A stretch of 64,000 nt of DNA from CAVXXD01 sp963765625. GTDB taxonomy: Bacteria > Actinomycetota > Geothermincolia > Geothermincolales > Geothermincolaceae. Both the position numbers and the translations under genes were made by a program. The notes beneath the pieces were generated by a model, which saw only the letters and a program-made list of their open reading frames with translations, was not told where the DNA came from and made no database searches. Below are positions 1-8,132 of the stretch, one piece after another. The stretch lies in the NCBI GenBank assembly GCA_963765625.1, contig CAVXXD010000014.1:57493-121492 (forward strand), given 5' to 3'. How positions within the stretch are numbered: position 1 is the first letter of the stretch; the number at the start of each line of letters is the position of its first letter.

Positions 1-687
1 GACGGCTACGTGCTCACCCACACCTGGGAGCCGGTGGACATCCCGTCGCAGAAGGAGGTGGACGCCTTCCTCCCTCCCTATAAGCCCGAGTATTTCCTGG
101 ACCCCGATAACCCCTTTACCATGGGCGCCATGGTGGGGCCGGACGCCTACCTGGAGACACGCTTTCACCTGCACATGGACATGATGGAGGCGCGCTCGAC
201 CATCAAGCGAGTGGCGGCGGAGTTCCAGGAAACCTTCGGCCGCTATTCCGGGGGCGTGGTCGATTCTTACCGCATGGAAGAAGCAGACGTAGTACTGATT
301 TCCATGGGCTCGTTGCTGGGGACCATGCGCGAGGCAGTGGATCGCCTGTGTGAAGAAGGATTGAAGGTCGGCCTGCTCAAGGTGCGTTGCTTGCGGCCCT
401 TCCCCAAGGATGCCATCCACGACGCTCTCCGGCCCAAACAGGTGGTGGGGGTAGTCGAGAAGGACGTCTCCCTCGGCCTGGAGGGCGTGCTCTGCTCGGA
501 GATACGCTCTGCTTTCTGCGGGGAGGAGTCGCCGGAGATATCTTCGTTTATCATGGGCCTGGGAGGACGGGACATCACCGTGGAAGAGATCATGCGGATT
601 GCCCGGGACCTAGCCGGCAACCCGGCCTGCCGGGTGGAATTCCGCACCCTGCGGTCCGACCTGATGAAGGGGGATGAGGCGGAATGA
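1..687 (+). CDS. porA: 2-oxoacid:ferredoxin oxidoreductase, alpha subunit (3' part)
   Basis: C-terminal part of a PorA-type subunit; the reading frame is open at base 1, so the true start lies upstream of the window. The enzyme oxidatively decarboxylates a 2-oxoacid (pyruvate or a branched/aryl analogue) to the acyl-CoA and reduces ferredoxin in the cytoplasm. The visible part has the late PorA region, including the segment VLISMGSLLGTM followed by GLLKVRCLRPFP, typical of the transketolase C-terminal domain of this family. Its stop overlaps the start of the beta subunit gene (ATGA at 684-687), so the two are translationally coupled. Which 2-oxoacid is used cannot be told from this fragment. 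Confidence 0.85.
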   Translation, partial: DGYVLTHTWEPVDIPSQKEVDAFLPPYKPEYFLDPDNPFTMGAMVGPDAYLETRFHLHMDMMEARSTIKRVAAEFQETFGRYSGGVVDSYRMEEADVVLISMGSLLGTMREAVDRLCEEGLKVGLLKVRCLRPFPKDAIHDALRPKQVVGVVEKDVSLGLEGVLCSEIRSAFCGEESPEISSFIMGLGGRDITVEEIMRIARDLAGNPACRVEFRTLRSDLMKGDEAE

Positions 688-1589
688 GCCCCGAGGAACG
701 CAACATCATCAACCTGATGGAGCCGGGGCACACCGGCTGCGCCGGGTGCGGCCAGGCCATCGGGGCGCGCCTGGTGATCAAGGCGGCGGGGCCGCGGGTG
801 ATCGTCGCCAACGCCACCGGCTGCCTGGAGGTCTACACCACGCGCTATCCTCAGTCAGCCTGGGAGGTGCCGTGGATACATTCCCTTTTCGATAACGCCG
901 CCGGTGTGGCTTCAGGCATGGAGGCAGCTCTAAAGGTAATGGGCCGTTCCGAAGGGATCAAGGTGATCTGCCAGGCGGGGGATGGGGGAACCGCCGACAT
1001 TGGCATGGGATGCATCAGCGGCATGTGGGAGCGGGGCCACGAGGTGGTCTACGTCTGCTACGACAACGAGGGCTACATGAACACCGGCTACCAGCGTTCC
1101 GGCCTGACCCCGCTGGACGCCCGCACCACTACTTCACCGCCGGGCGCGCTTTCCTGGGGGAACCGCACCCGAAAGAAGAGCCTGCCTGACATCGCCGTCG
1201 CGCACCGAGTCCCTTACGTGGCTACGGCGGTGGTCAGCGAGCCGCGCGACCTCATGCGCAAGGTGGAGAAAGCCATGCAGGTGAAGGGGCCTTCTTACCT
1301 GCAGGTGCTGGTTCCCTGCGTGCCCGGATGGGGCATCGATACCAACATGTCAGTGACCATAGCCAGGCTGGCCATGGAGACCTGCCTCTTTCCGGTATTA
1401 GAGTTGGTCGATGGGGAAGTTGCCGCGGTCAAGCAGGTCAAGGAGAAGGACCGCAAGCCGGTGGAAGAGTACCTGCGGCCCCAGAAGCGCTTCGCCCATC
1501 TATTCCAGGAGGACGGTGAAGAGCAGATCAAGGTTATTCAGGCGGTGGCCGACGCCAACGCCGGGCGATATGGCATAATCAAACAGTAG
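684..1589 (+). CDS. porB: 2-oxoacid:ferredoxin oxidoreductase, beta (TPP-binding) subunit
   Basis: A 301-residue PorB-type subunit carrying thiamine diphosphate and an Fe-S cluster. Visible features are a CAGCG cysteine pair near residues 19-22, the TPP/Mg motif starting GDGGTADIG around residue 99, and the downstream YDNEGYMNTGYQRSG segment that is highly characteristic of PorB. Length is normal for the family. The ATG overlaps the stop of the alpha gene by four bases. No gamma/delta (ferredoxin domain) gene follows; these may lie upstream of the alpha gene outside the window. The substrate is not determinable from sequence alone. Confidence 0.9.
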   Translation: MSPEERNIINLMEPGHTGCAGCGQAIGARLVIKAAGPRVIVANATGCLEVYTTRYPQSAWEVPWIHSLFDNAAGVASGMEAALKVMGRSEGIKVICQAGDGGTADIGMGCISGMWERGHEVVYVCYDNEGYMNTGYQRSGLTPLDARTTTSPPGALSWGNRTRKKSLPDIAVAHRVPYVATAVVSEPRDLMRKVEKAMQVKGPSYLQVLVPCVPGWGIDTNMSVTIARLAMETCLFPVLELVDGEVAAVKQVKEKDRKPVEEYLRPQKRFAHLFQEDGEEQIKVIQAVADANAGRYGIIKQ

Positions 1590-1620
1590 GGAAAAGACTT
1601 CGAGAAAACGGAGGTGCGGA

Positions 1621-1862
1621 ATGGCTGAGTGGGTCTGTTCGAAGTGCGGATACACCAGGGATTCCCGTTGCAAGCCGAAGGTCTGCCCGGAGTGCGACGC
1701 TGCGGGCGCCTTCGACAAAAAAGAAGATACCAAAGCAGCGTCGAAGGTACCGGCGAAAAAGGCAGCCGTCAGCGTACCGGCCAAGAAGCCGCGGCCAAGG
1801 TGCCCGCAAAGAAAGCACCGGCCGCCAAGAAGCCCGCGGCCAAGAAGCCGGCAAAGAAATAG
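1621..1862 (+). CDS. Small zinc-ribbon (rubredoxin-like) protein with Lys/Ala/Pro tail, frameshifted
   Basis: Good Shine-Dalgarno (GGAGGTG) ahead of ATG 1621. The first ~35 residues are a short metal ribbon (CSKCGY ... CPECD), like the rubredoxin-type knuckles of rubrerythrins. It is followed by a low-complexity tail of PAKKAA-type repeats. In the starting frame the repeat pattern breaks at about 1788, but in the -1 frame it continues perfectly (AAKVPAKKAPAAKK...) to a TAG at 1860-1862. One base appears to be missing near 1788, and the intended product would be about 80 residues. As read, the starting frame instead runs on into the endonuclease III gene. Function is unknown; the basic tail could bind nucleic acid (inference). 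Confidence 0.55.
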
Positions 1863-2544
1863 TGGGCAAGCCGCACTTTCCTTCACGACGGCTGATACAG
1901 GGCCGTCGATTCCGCGCTGGCGAAAGCCTACGGGCGCCGCGAGGGCGAGGCGGGGGGTGGGCGACCCGCTGGACGGCCTGGTCCTCACCATCCTCAGCCA
2001 GAACACCAGCGACGTCAACTCCGACCGCGCTTTCGCGCGCTTGAAACAGGAACTCCCAACCTGGCGGGAAGTGCTGGACGCGGACTTCGAGAGGGTGGAA
2101 GAAGCCATCCGTCCCGGTGGAATATCTCGCATAAAAGCCGAACGGATCCAGCAGGTGTTGGGCGTCATCGAGAAAGAACTGGGCACCTTCGACCTGCGCG
2201 TCATGGACGAATGGGGCACGGAACGCATCCTCGATTTCATGGTCGCCCTGCCCGGGGTGGGGAGAAAGACCGCCCACGTAGTGCTTCTTTTCTACTTCGA
2301 CCGGCCCGCCTTTCCCGTCGACACCCACATCTCCAGGATAACCAGGCGCCTGGGCTGGGTGCCGGAGAAAGCCGACCTGGATAAAGCCCATCTCATCCTG
2401 GACTCAGCCGTCCCCGACGAAGTGAAGGGCCGCCTCCACCTCAACTTCATCAGCCATGGCCGGGCGGTCTGCATCGCCCGCCGGCCACGCTGTGGGTCCT
2501 GCGTCATTTCAATCAACTGTCCCCGCATCGGCGTGGGGAACTAG
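1621..2544 (+). CDS. nth: Endonuclease III-like DNA glycosylase (reading frame fused to upstream zinc ribbon)
   Basis: From about 1957 onward this frame encodes a clear endonuclease III (base-excision repair, removes oxidised pyrimidines). In the 307-residue reading it has the opening GDPLDGLVLTILSQNTSD, the helix-hairpin-helix LPGVGRKT near residue 210, catalytic Asp in VDTH (Asp234) and a C-terminal [4Fe-4S] loop with Cys284-x6-Cys291-x2-Cys294-x5-Cys300. The first ~110 residues do not look native. They are the zinc-ribbon gene read through a frameshift, then a stretch whose sensible coding (ALAKAYGRREGEA) lies in the third frame and re-joins this frame at the G6 run near 1951-1956. The true gene probably starts just after 1862. 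Confidence 0.75.
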   Translation: MAEWVCSKCGYTRDSRCKPKVCPECDAAGAFDKKEDTKAASKVPAKKAAVSVPAKKPRPRCPQRKHRPPRSPRPRSRQRNSGQAALSFTTADTGPSIPRWRKPTGAARARRGVGDPLDGLVLTILSQNTSDVNSDRAFARLKQELPTWREVLDADFERVEEAIRPGGISRIKAERIQQVLGVIEKELGTFDLRVMDEWGTERILDFMVALPGVGRKTAHVVLLFYFDRPAFPVDTHISRITRRLGWVPEKADLDKAHLILDSAVPDEVKGRLHLNFISHGRAVCIARRPRCGSCVISINCPRIGVGN

Positions 2545-2590
2545 GGTACAATTGGAGCGTCTAAAAGAAAAAATGCCGAAAGGGGTTCGC

Positions 2591-4199
2591 ATGAGGAAGT
2601 TCCACACACGCACCATCCAGACAGCCGTCATGGCCGCCCTGCTCGTGCTACTTTTTGCTCCGCTCGTGCTGGGACAGTCAGCCCAGGTGCTTGACACCAT
2701 AGACGAGGTGGAGCAGGAAACGGCGGAGATCAGAGGCCTGGACGAGCTCACCCCCATCGACGTGCGTTTCATGACCACTAAGGAGCTTGAGCAGAAGCTC
2801 ATGGAGGACCTCAACGAGGATTACTCCGCCGAGGACTGGGAGCAGGACGAGGGCCTGCTCAAACTGCTTGGTTATCTGGAGCCCAGACGACGATTACTAC
2901 CAGATCATGATCGACCTTTACACCGAGCAGGTCGCCGGGTTCTACGACCCCGAGGAGAAGTATCTGGCCCTGATATCGGAAGACACGGATATGCGGGCCA
3001 TGGATGAGATGAACCTCTCACACGAGGTCACCCATGCCCTGCAGGACCAGCATTATCACCTCGACCAGCCGCCCTTCGATGACCCGGACAGCACCGATTA
3101 CGATATGGATTATGCTGCTACCTGCCTGGTGGAAGGGGACGCCACCCTGACCATGTATATTTACCAGAGCGACTTCACTGAAGAACAATACGAAGAGTTG
3201 CTCGAGGATTCCGGGGACATCGAATCCGATAAATTCGAAGCTGCCCCCCAGTACATACAGGACAGCCTGCTTTTCCCCTACGAACAGGGCTTGATCTTCG
3301 TCCAGGAACTCTACGAACGAAATGAGTTCTCTTCCGTTGACAACGCCTATTCGGACTTGCCCACCTCCACCGAGCAGATCATGCATCCAGAAAAATATCT
3401 CAAACGGGATTTACCCGTGAAGGTCGAATGCCCGGATTTAACTTCCGCCCTGGCGGAAGGCTGGGAGCTTGCCGACACCAACGTGATGGGCGAATTCGAC
3501 GTTCAGGAACTACTCATGACCGAGCTTAGCCGGTCGGATGCCGACGACGGTGCCGAGGGCTGGGGAGGCTGCCAGTACCGCTACTATACCAACATGGACA
3601 CCGGCGGCAGGCTGGTGGCCATCGACATAGAATGGGATACCGAGTCCGACGCGAAGGAGTTCGCCGGCATGTTCGAGGAGTACGTCGATTTCCGGTACGA
3701 CCTGGACAGGGGTTCTTACGAAATGGAAAACGATTGGGCCGTATGGGATGTCGACAAGGAAGGCGCAGTCGCCCTCAGTCTTGACGAGGATAAGACCTTC
3801 GTGGTGTTCTCCTCGGAGAAGAACCCCTTGTCAACGGCCGTAACCGCTATTGGAAAAGGCGGTACAGGCCTGGCGGCAGTGCTGGAAAACCAACCTGAGC
3901 TGGAGGAGAGGTTTGACGAGAATGAAACATCCAGCGCCAACGTGCTGGTGCTGGCTGTAGTGATAGGATTGCTGGTACTGGGGTTGATCCTGGCGGTGGC
4001 CATGCTGGTGATAAAGCAGAAAGAGAAGGCGGCTCGAGCCGTCGACTATCCATGGGCGCCGCAGCAACCACCGTGGCCGCCTCAGCCGCAACAGCAATGG
4101 CCCCCTCAGCAACAATGGCAGCCCCCTCAGCAGCAGTGGCAACAGCCGCCACCGCCCGAACCTCCACAAGCGCCGCCCGATACTTCCAGCGAAGGCTGA
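2591..4199 (+). CDS. Secreted, membrane-anchored HExxH (metalloprotease-like) protein, frameshifted
   Basis: ATG 2591 follows AAGGGG and begins a signal peptide (basic MRKFHTR, then a hydrophobic run ending in VLGQS). The frame changes at about 2883: reading without one base (the A of CCCAGACG) joins LLGYLEP to DDDYYQIM, giving about 535 residues. The zinc-protease-type motif HEVTH is encoded at 3021-3035 (about residue 144), followed by ALQDQHY. Near the C-terminus is one transmembrane helix (about residues 450-472) and then a cytoplasmic tail very rich in Pro, Gln and Trp (PPQQQW repeats). Topology therefore looks extracytoplasmic with a tethered tail. I do not recognise the family beyond the HExxH signature; substrate unknown. 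Confidence 0.65.
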
Positions 4200-4222
4200 A
4201 AACCGTTATAATCTTCCAGAAC

Positions 4223-4299
<77 letters not shown>

Positions 4300-4309
4300 G
4301 AATAACAGC

Positions 4310-4335
4310 AGGCCGGACGAAATATCGTCCGGCCT
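4310..4335 (+). terminator. Hairpin after tRNA-Ile2
   Basis: Perfect 11-bp stem AGGCCGGACGA / TCGTCCGGCCT with the four-base loop AATA, starting 10 bases after the tRNA CCA end. There is no strong T-run, so it may serve as terminator and/or 3' processing barrier. Confidence 0.6.
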
Positions 4336-4483
4336 GTACTGCTACTTAGGCATTTCCACCCAAACTCTATTGACTAAACAAAAACGAAATGACAAAATTG
4401 GTTAGCTAAAGTGACTAAGGGTAAATATAGCGATTATTAGCAACCCAATAGGACAGAATTTACTAAACCGAGGGAGGGATCAG
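4336..4483 (+). promoter_or_regulatory. AT-rich leader of the CoA-transferase operon
   Basis: 148 bp without a gene, clearly more AT-rich than its surroundings. TTGACT at 4370-4375 could be a -35 box, but the hexamer 17 bp downstream (CAAAAT) is a poor -10. The heptamer TGACTAA occurs twice (about 4371 and 4411) with a related TTACTAA at about 4460; regularly placed copies could be a regulator site, e.g. for the TetR protein encoded at 12348-12986. This is inference only. A strong ribosome site (GAGGGAGGG) precedes the GTG at 4484. Confidence 0.3.
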
Positions 4484-5755
4484 GTGAACGTTAAGAGAGA
4501 AAGAGGGTACATCACCCCGGAGTTCGGGCCGCTCCAGGGCGTGCGCGTGCTCTGTACGGGCATGATCATCTCAGCGCCTTATGCCGCTCAGATCCTCGCC
4601 GAGATGGGCGCCGAAATGATATGGATCGAGCGTCCCGGAATGGGAGACATGGGTTTCCGGTTCGGCCCGCAGGTGGGGGAGAAGGGCCTCCGGCCCACCT
4701 TCGCGCAGATGGGCAGGAATCGCTTGAGTGTTGAGCTGGACCTTAACTTCGAGAAGAACCCGGAGGCCCGGGAAGTATTTCTCGACATAGCGAAGGAGTG
4801 CGACATCTGGATAAACGGGCTACAGATGTTCGATCTCAACGGCACTACCGACGAGATGCTCCTGGAGGTCAATCCCTCACTGGTAATAGTCCATATAAGC
4901 GGTTTCGGGAGAGCGAAATTCGGCGGACTGGAAGAGTACCACGGCCGGGGGGCGACGGATTATGTCGCCCAGGCTGCATCGGGTTATGCCAGTCTTCAGG
5001 GATTTCCTGATGAAGACTCCCCGGTGGTCAAAGGATACGCTGCGGATTATGGCGCTTCACTCTGGGCCGCGGTCGGAGCCTTGGCGGCTTACATCAATGC
5101 GCAGCGTACGGGCAAGGGAGAGGTGATAGATGTCTCTCTGACCGAAGCCCAGCTCACTACACTCGGAAACATCGTTCCCGACTATCTTAACGGCCTGCCG
5201 TTGCCCGAAAAAACGGGGATGGTCTCACCCGTATTGATCGGATTCGGGTTATACAAGTGCAAAGACGGCAGGTTTGTCTCGGTCGGCATCGGAGGACCCC
5301 TCCCTTATGCCGACATGCTGGGACTCCTCGGAGAGGATCCCGAATACTACTCCTATTTCGAATGCAACATGAACAACACCAACTCCGAAAAGGGCCGGGA
5401 ACTCGCGGCGAAACTAGACGCCTATATCGCAGCCCGTACCCCGGAAGAAGTCGAGGAGGCCTTTGTCGGACGCGGTATCGCGTGTTCCCCGGTCTTCACC
5501 GTCGGTGAAGCCCTGGACCACCCTCATTACCGGGCGCGCAACGATGTCGTGATTTATGAGGACCCCATCACCGGCGCGGAGATGACGGCATGGAACGTCT
5601 TCCCCAAGCTGGAGAAGAACCCCGGAAAGATATGGCGGGGCGCTCCGATACTGGGGCAGGACACGGAGGAAGTTCTCGGCAAGGTGCTCGGTTATCCGGA
5701 GGACAAGATCCTCGAGCTGAAAGAAAAAAAGATCGTCGGAAATCCTTATCAATAG
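4484..5755 (+). CDS. Family III CoA-transferase (CaiB/BaiF type)
   Basis: 423 residues; GTG start preceded by GAGGGAGGGATCAG. Class III CoA-transferases move CoA between carboxylic acids via an aspartyl-CoA anhydride. Seen here: the N-terminal Rossmann region (GVRVLCTGMIISAPYAAQILAEMGAE), the catalytic-Asp region GRGATDYVAQAASG with Asp159, and GKGEVIDVSL, all standard for CaiB/BaiF. First gene of an operon that continues with thiolases, an enoyl-CoA hydratase and an acyl-CoA ligase, so it probably activates or exchanges CoA on the operon's carboxylic-acid substrate. The substrate cannot be read from sequence. Confidence 0.88.
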   Translation: MNVKRERGYITPEFGPLQGVRVLCTGMIISAPYAAQILAEMGAEMIWIERPGMGDMGFRFGPQVGEKGLRPTFAQMGRNRLSVELDLNFEKNPEAREVFLDIAKECDIWINGLQMFDLNGTTDEMLLEVNPSLVIVHISGFGRAKFGGLEEYHGRGATDYVAQAASGYASLQGFPDEDSPVVKGYAADYGASLWAAVGALAAYINAQRTGKGEVIDVSLTEAQLTTLGNIVPDYLNGLPLPEKTGMVSPVLIGFGLYKCKDGRFVSVGIGGPLPYADMLGLLGEDPEYYSYFECNMNNTNSEKGRELAAKLDAYIAARTPEEVEEAFVGRGIACSPVFTVGEALDHPHYRARNDVVIYEDPITGAEMTAWNVFPKLEKNPGKIWRGAPILGQDTEEVLGKVLGYPEDKILELKEKKIVGNPYQ

Positions 5756-5770
5756 AACAAGGAGAATTAA

Positions 5771-6931
5771 ATGGCTCAAAAGGTAGGTATTGTGGCCGTT
5801 GCCCAGACTAAATATTCGGGGGCGCGGACGGACGTGTCTCAGAAAGAGCTTGCCCACGAAATAGTCTCAGAAGTGTTGAAAACGAGCGGCCTGGACCTGG
5901 CCTCGACTAACCCCCCTATCGACCAATCCGTCATCGTCTGTGACGAATACTGGGAAGGGCAGACGCTCTCCGAGATCAAGTACGGTGACATCACCGGCGC
6001 GCACATGCGCGACGGGACCAGATGTACCCAGGACGGATCGACCGCCATCGTATATTCGGCCAACGCCATCCTCTCGGGGCATCTTGACCTGATATTGATC
6101 CTGGCCATCTGCAAGGAGTCGAGGGTAAGCTCGAGAAACATCATCACCAACTACGGCTACGACCCCTTTGTTTCCAAGCCGCTGGGAATGGACGACACCA
6201 TCGCCGCCGCCTTGCAGGCGCGGATCTATATGGACAGGTACGGGGTCACTCGACAGGACTGCGCGAAAGTCGTCGTAAAGAACCGGGCCAACGCCGCGGC
6301 GAATCCCTACGCCCAGCTCACTTCACCCGTTACCGAGCAGGATGTGCTTGACTCCGAAATGATCGCCTCCCCCATAAGCGCCCTCGACATGTACCCGGTA
6401 AGCGACGGCGCGTGCGCCATCATCATGGCCTCGGAGAAGCTGACGAAGCAACTGACCGACAAGCCCGTCTGGGTGACCGGTATGGGAGTCTGCCGGGACA
6501 CTTACAACCTGGGCGCGAGAGACCTGGCCGGGTGCGAAGCACTGGAGTCGGCCGCACAGACGGCTTACGCCATGGCCGGCATCAAGAACCCGGCGGAGAC
6601 GCTCGATGTGGTGGAGCTCTCCAGCCAGTATTCCTACCAGGAGCTTCTTTATACTGAGGGGCTTGGCCTCTGCTCAAAGGGAGAAGGCCGCAAACTACTG
6701 GAGTCAGGGGTGACCGGGATGGCCGGTTCAATTCCGGTCAACCCTTCGGGCGGTGTCCTGGCCGGCGTCCCGGTCCTGGTCGCCGGGGCTTCCAGAGTAG
6801 CTGAAGCCGTTCTTCAGCTGCGGGGTGAAGCGGGTGACCGTCAAGTCAAGAATGCAACCAGCGCCGTTGCGCACGGTATGTTTGGCCCGTGTGGCCAGTT
6901 GCAGTGTGCCGTCGTCCTGGCCGCGGATTAG
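5771..6931 (+). CDS. Thiolase-family protein (SCP-x / lipid-transfer type), catalytic-looking
   Basis: 386 residues, start ATG 5771 behind AAGGAG. Thiolase fold of the non-classical, SCP2-thiolase-like branch. A nucleophile-position cysteine lies in TRCTQDG (Cys85), and the C-terminal half has VNPSGG and the AHGMFGPCGQLQC block with His368 and Cys374, matching the His and CxG-type residues of thiolases. It is therefore predicted to be the active partner of the two thiolase-like proteins here. The adjacent second thiolase and a DUF35 protein resemble heteromeric thiolase/DUF35 complexes such as benzylsuccinate-pathway BbsAB. Likely cleaves a 3-ketoacyl-CoA; substrate unknown. Confidence 0.82.
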   Translation: MAQKVGIVAVAQTKYSGARTDVSQKELAHEIVSEVLKTSGLDLASTNPPIDQSVIVCDEYWEGQTLSEIKYGDITGAHMRDGTRCTQDGSTAIVYSANAILSGHLDLILILAICKESRVSSRNIITNYGYDPFVSKPLGMDDTIAAALQARIYMDRYGVTRQDCAKVVVKNRANAAANPYAQLTSPVTEQDVLDSEMIASPISALDMYPVSDGACAIIMASEKLTKQLTDKPVWVTGMGVCRDTYNLGARDLAGCEALESAAQTAYAMAGIKNPAETLDVVELSSQYSYQELLYTEGLGLCSKGEGRKLLESGVTGMAGSIPVNPSGGVLAGVPVLVAGASRVAEAVLQLRGEAGDRQVKNATSAVAHGMFGPCGQLQCAVVLAAD

Positions 6932-6942
6932 GAGGAAGCCAA

Positions 6943-8112
6943 ATGAAATGGAACCGTAACGTCGGTATAGTCGGAGTCGGCAGGTCTCGCGCGGCCAGCA
7001 AACGGCCCGACGTCAACCAGTACGAAATGATCAACGAGGCCGTCAACGAGGCGTTAGAGCACTCGGGATTGACTATGAAAGACATCGACTTCAACCTAAT
7101 CGGGGACATGGAGACATTCCAGGGTGATTACAGCTCCGACATGTGGCACGTGGACGGTTTCGGTGGTCGGCTAAAGCCGGGGTTCAGAATGACCACCGGG
7201 GGTACGACCGGGGCCATGCTCTGTTGTAACGCGACATATTTCGTGGCGTCGGGCATGCACGATATAGTGATGGTGATCGGGTTCCAGAAACACGACGAAG
7301 GAAATGCCACTTCAGGACTCTCCAGCGTGGAGGAGCCAATATGGGCGGGCTGGTTCGGCGCCGGGGTGGGCGGCGGCTTCGCCGTCCGCTTTTTCGATAA
7401 GTACGGGAGTGATATAGAGCTGACCGCCGCGCAGTTGCGCGTACAGGCCGCAGACAATGCCGCCGCCAATCCCTATGCCCACCTGCGGAACAAGTTGACT
7501 ATCGAAGAAGTCATGAATTCACCCATGCTCTCCTTCCCCTCCAGGCTGATGCACCTCTGCCCGCAGTCCAGCGCCGCCTGCTGCGTCATATTCGCTCCGG
7601 AGGAAAGGGCTAAGAAGATCACGGACAAGCCGGTCTGGGTCAAGGACTTCGTCACCGTGCACAGGGAACAGTGCGGCCCCGATGCGCGGTTTGGGGAGAT
7701 GTTCGGCCCCCACTCCTGCTTCACGGAGTGCGCGGAGCGTCTCTACAACCGGAATAACATCACAAACCCCGTCGAGGAGATAGATATCTACGAGATGTAC
7801 AACGCCTCGGTATGGTTCACTTTCGGACTGATGGATGATACCCTGCGGCAGCCGGAAGGAAAGTTCATCGAAATGATCGGAAACGGCGACACTGCGCGTG
7901 ACGGCAAGTTCCCCCTCAGCCCGTCCGGCGGCGTGCTCACCACCAATCCCATAGGGGCGAGCGCCATGCTGCGGGTGGCGGAGTCGGTCCTGCAGATAAG
8001 GGGCGAATGCGGAGATTACCAGGTCGAAAAAGATGTCAACAATGCCATAGCGTCAGGTTTCGGCGGCAGCGGGTGGTACGTGATGCACCTGCTGAGCAAG
8101 GACCTTAATTAG
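6943..8112 (+). CDS. Second thiolase-family protein, probably non-classical partner
   Basis: 389 residues. ATG 6943 is chosen because GGAGGAAG sits just upstream; an in-frame GTG at 6889 would overlap the previous gene. Same SCP-x-like thiolase family as its neighbour (VGIVGVGRS start, SPSGGVLTTNP). A Cys-Cys pair (94-95) lies in the nucleophile region (GAMLCCNATYF), but the C-terminal block reads ASGFGGSGWYV, so the second-site Cys and the HG pair of the first thiolase are absent. This suggests a structural or specificity subunit, or an acyl-condensing variant. Gap to the previous gene is 11 bp; co-transcription is near certain. Confidence 0.8.
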   Translation: MKWNRNVGIVGVGRSRAASKRPDVNQYEMINEAVNEALEHSGLTMKDIDFNLIGDMETFQGDYSSDMWHVDGFGGRLKPGFRMTTGGTTGAMLCCNATYFVASGMHDIVMVIGFQKHDEGNATSGLSSVEEPIWAGWFGAGVGGGFAVRFFDKYGSDIELTAAQLRVQAADNAAANPYAHLRNKLTIEEVMNSPMLSFPSRLMHLCPQSSAACCVIFAPEERAKKITDKPVWVKDFVTVHREQCGPDARFGEMFGPHSCFTECAERLYNRNNITNPVEEIDIYEMYNASVWFTFGLMDDTLRQPEGKFIEMIGNGDTARDGKFPLSPSGGVLTTNPIGASAMLRVAESVLQIRGECGDYQVEKDVNNAIASGFGGSGWYVMHLLSKDLN

Positions 8113-8132
8113 AAAAGAAGGGAGCTCAAACC

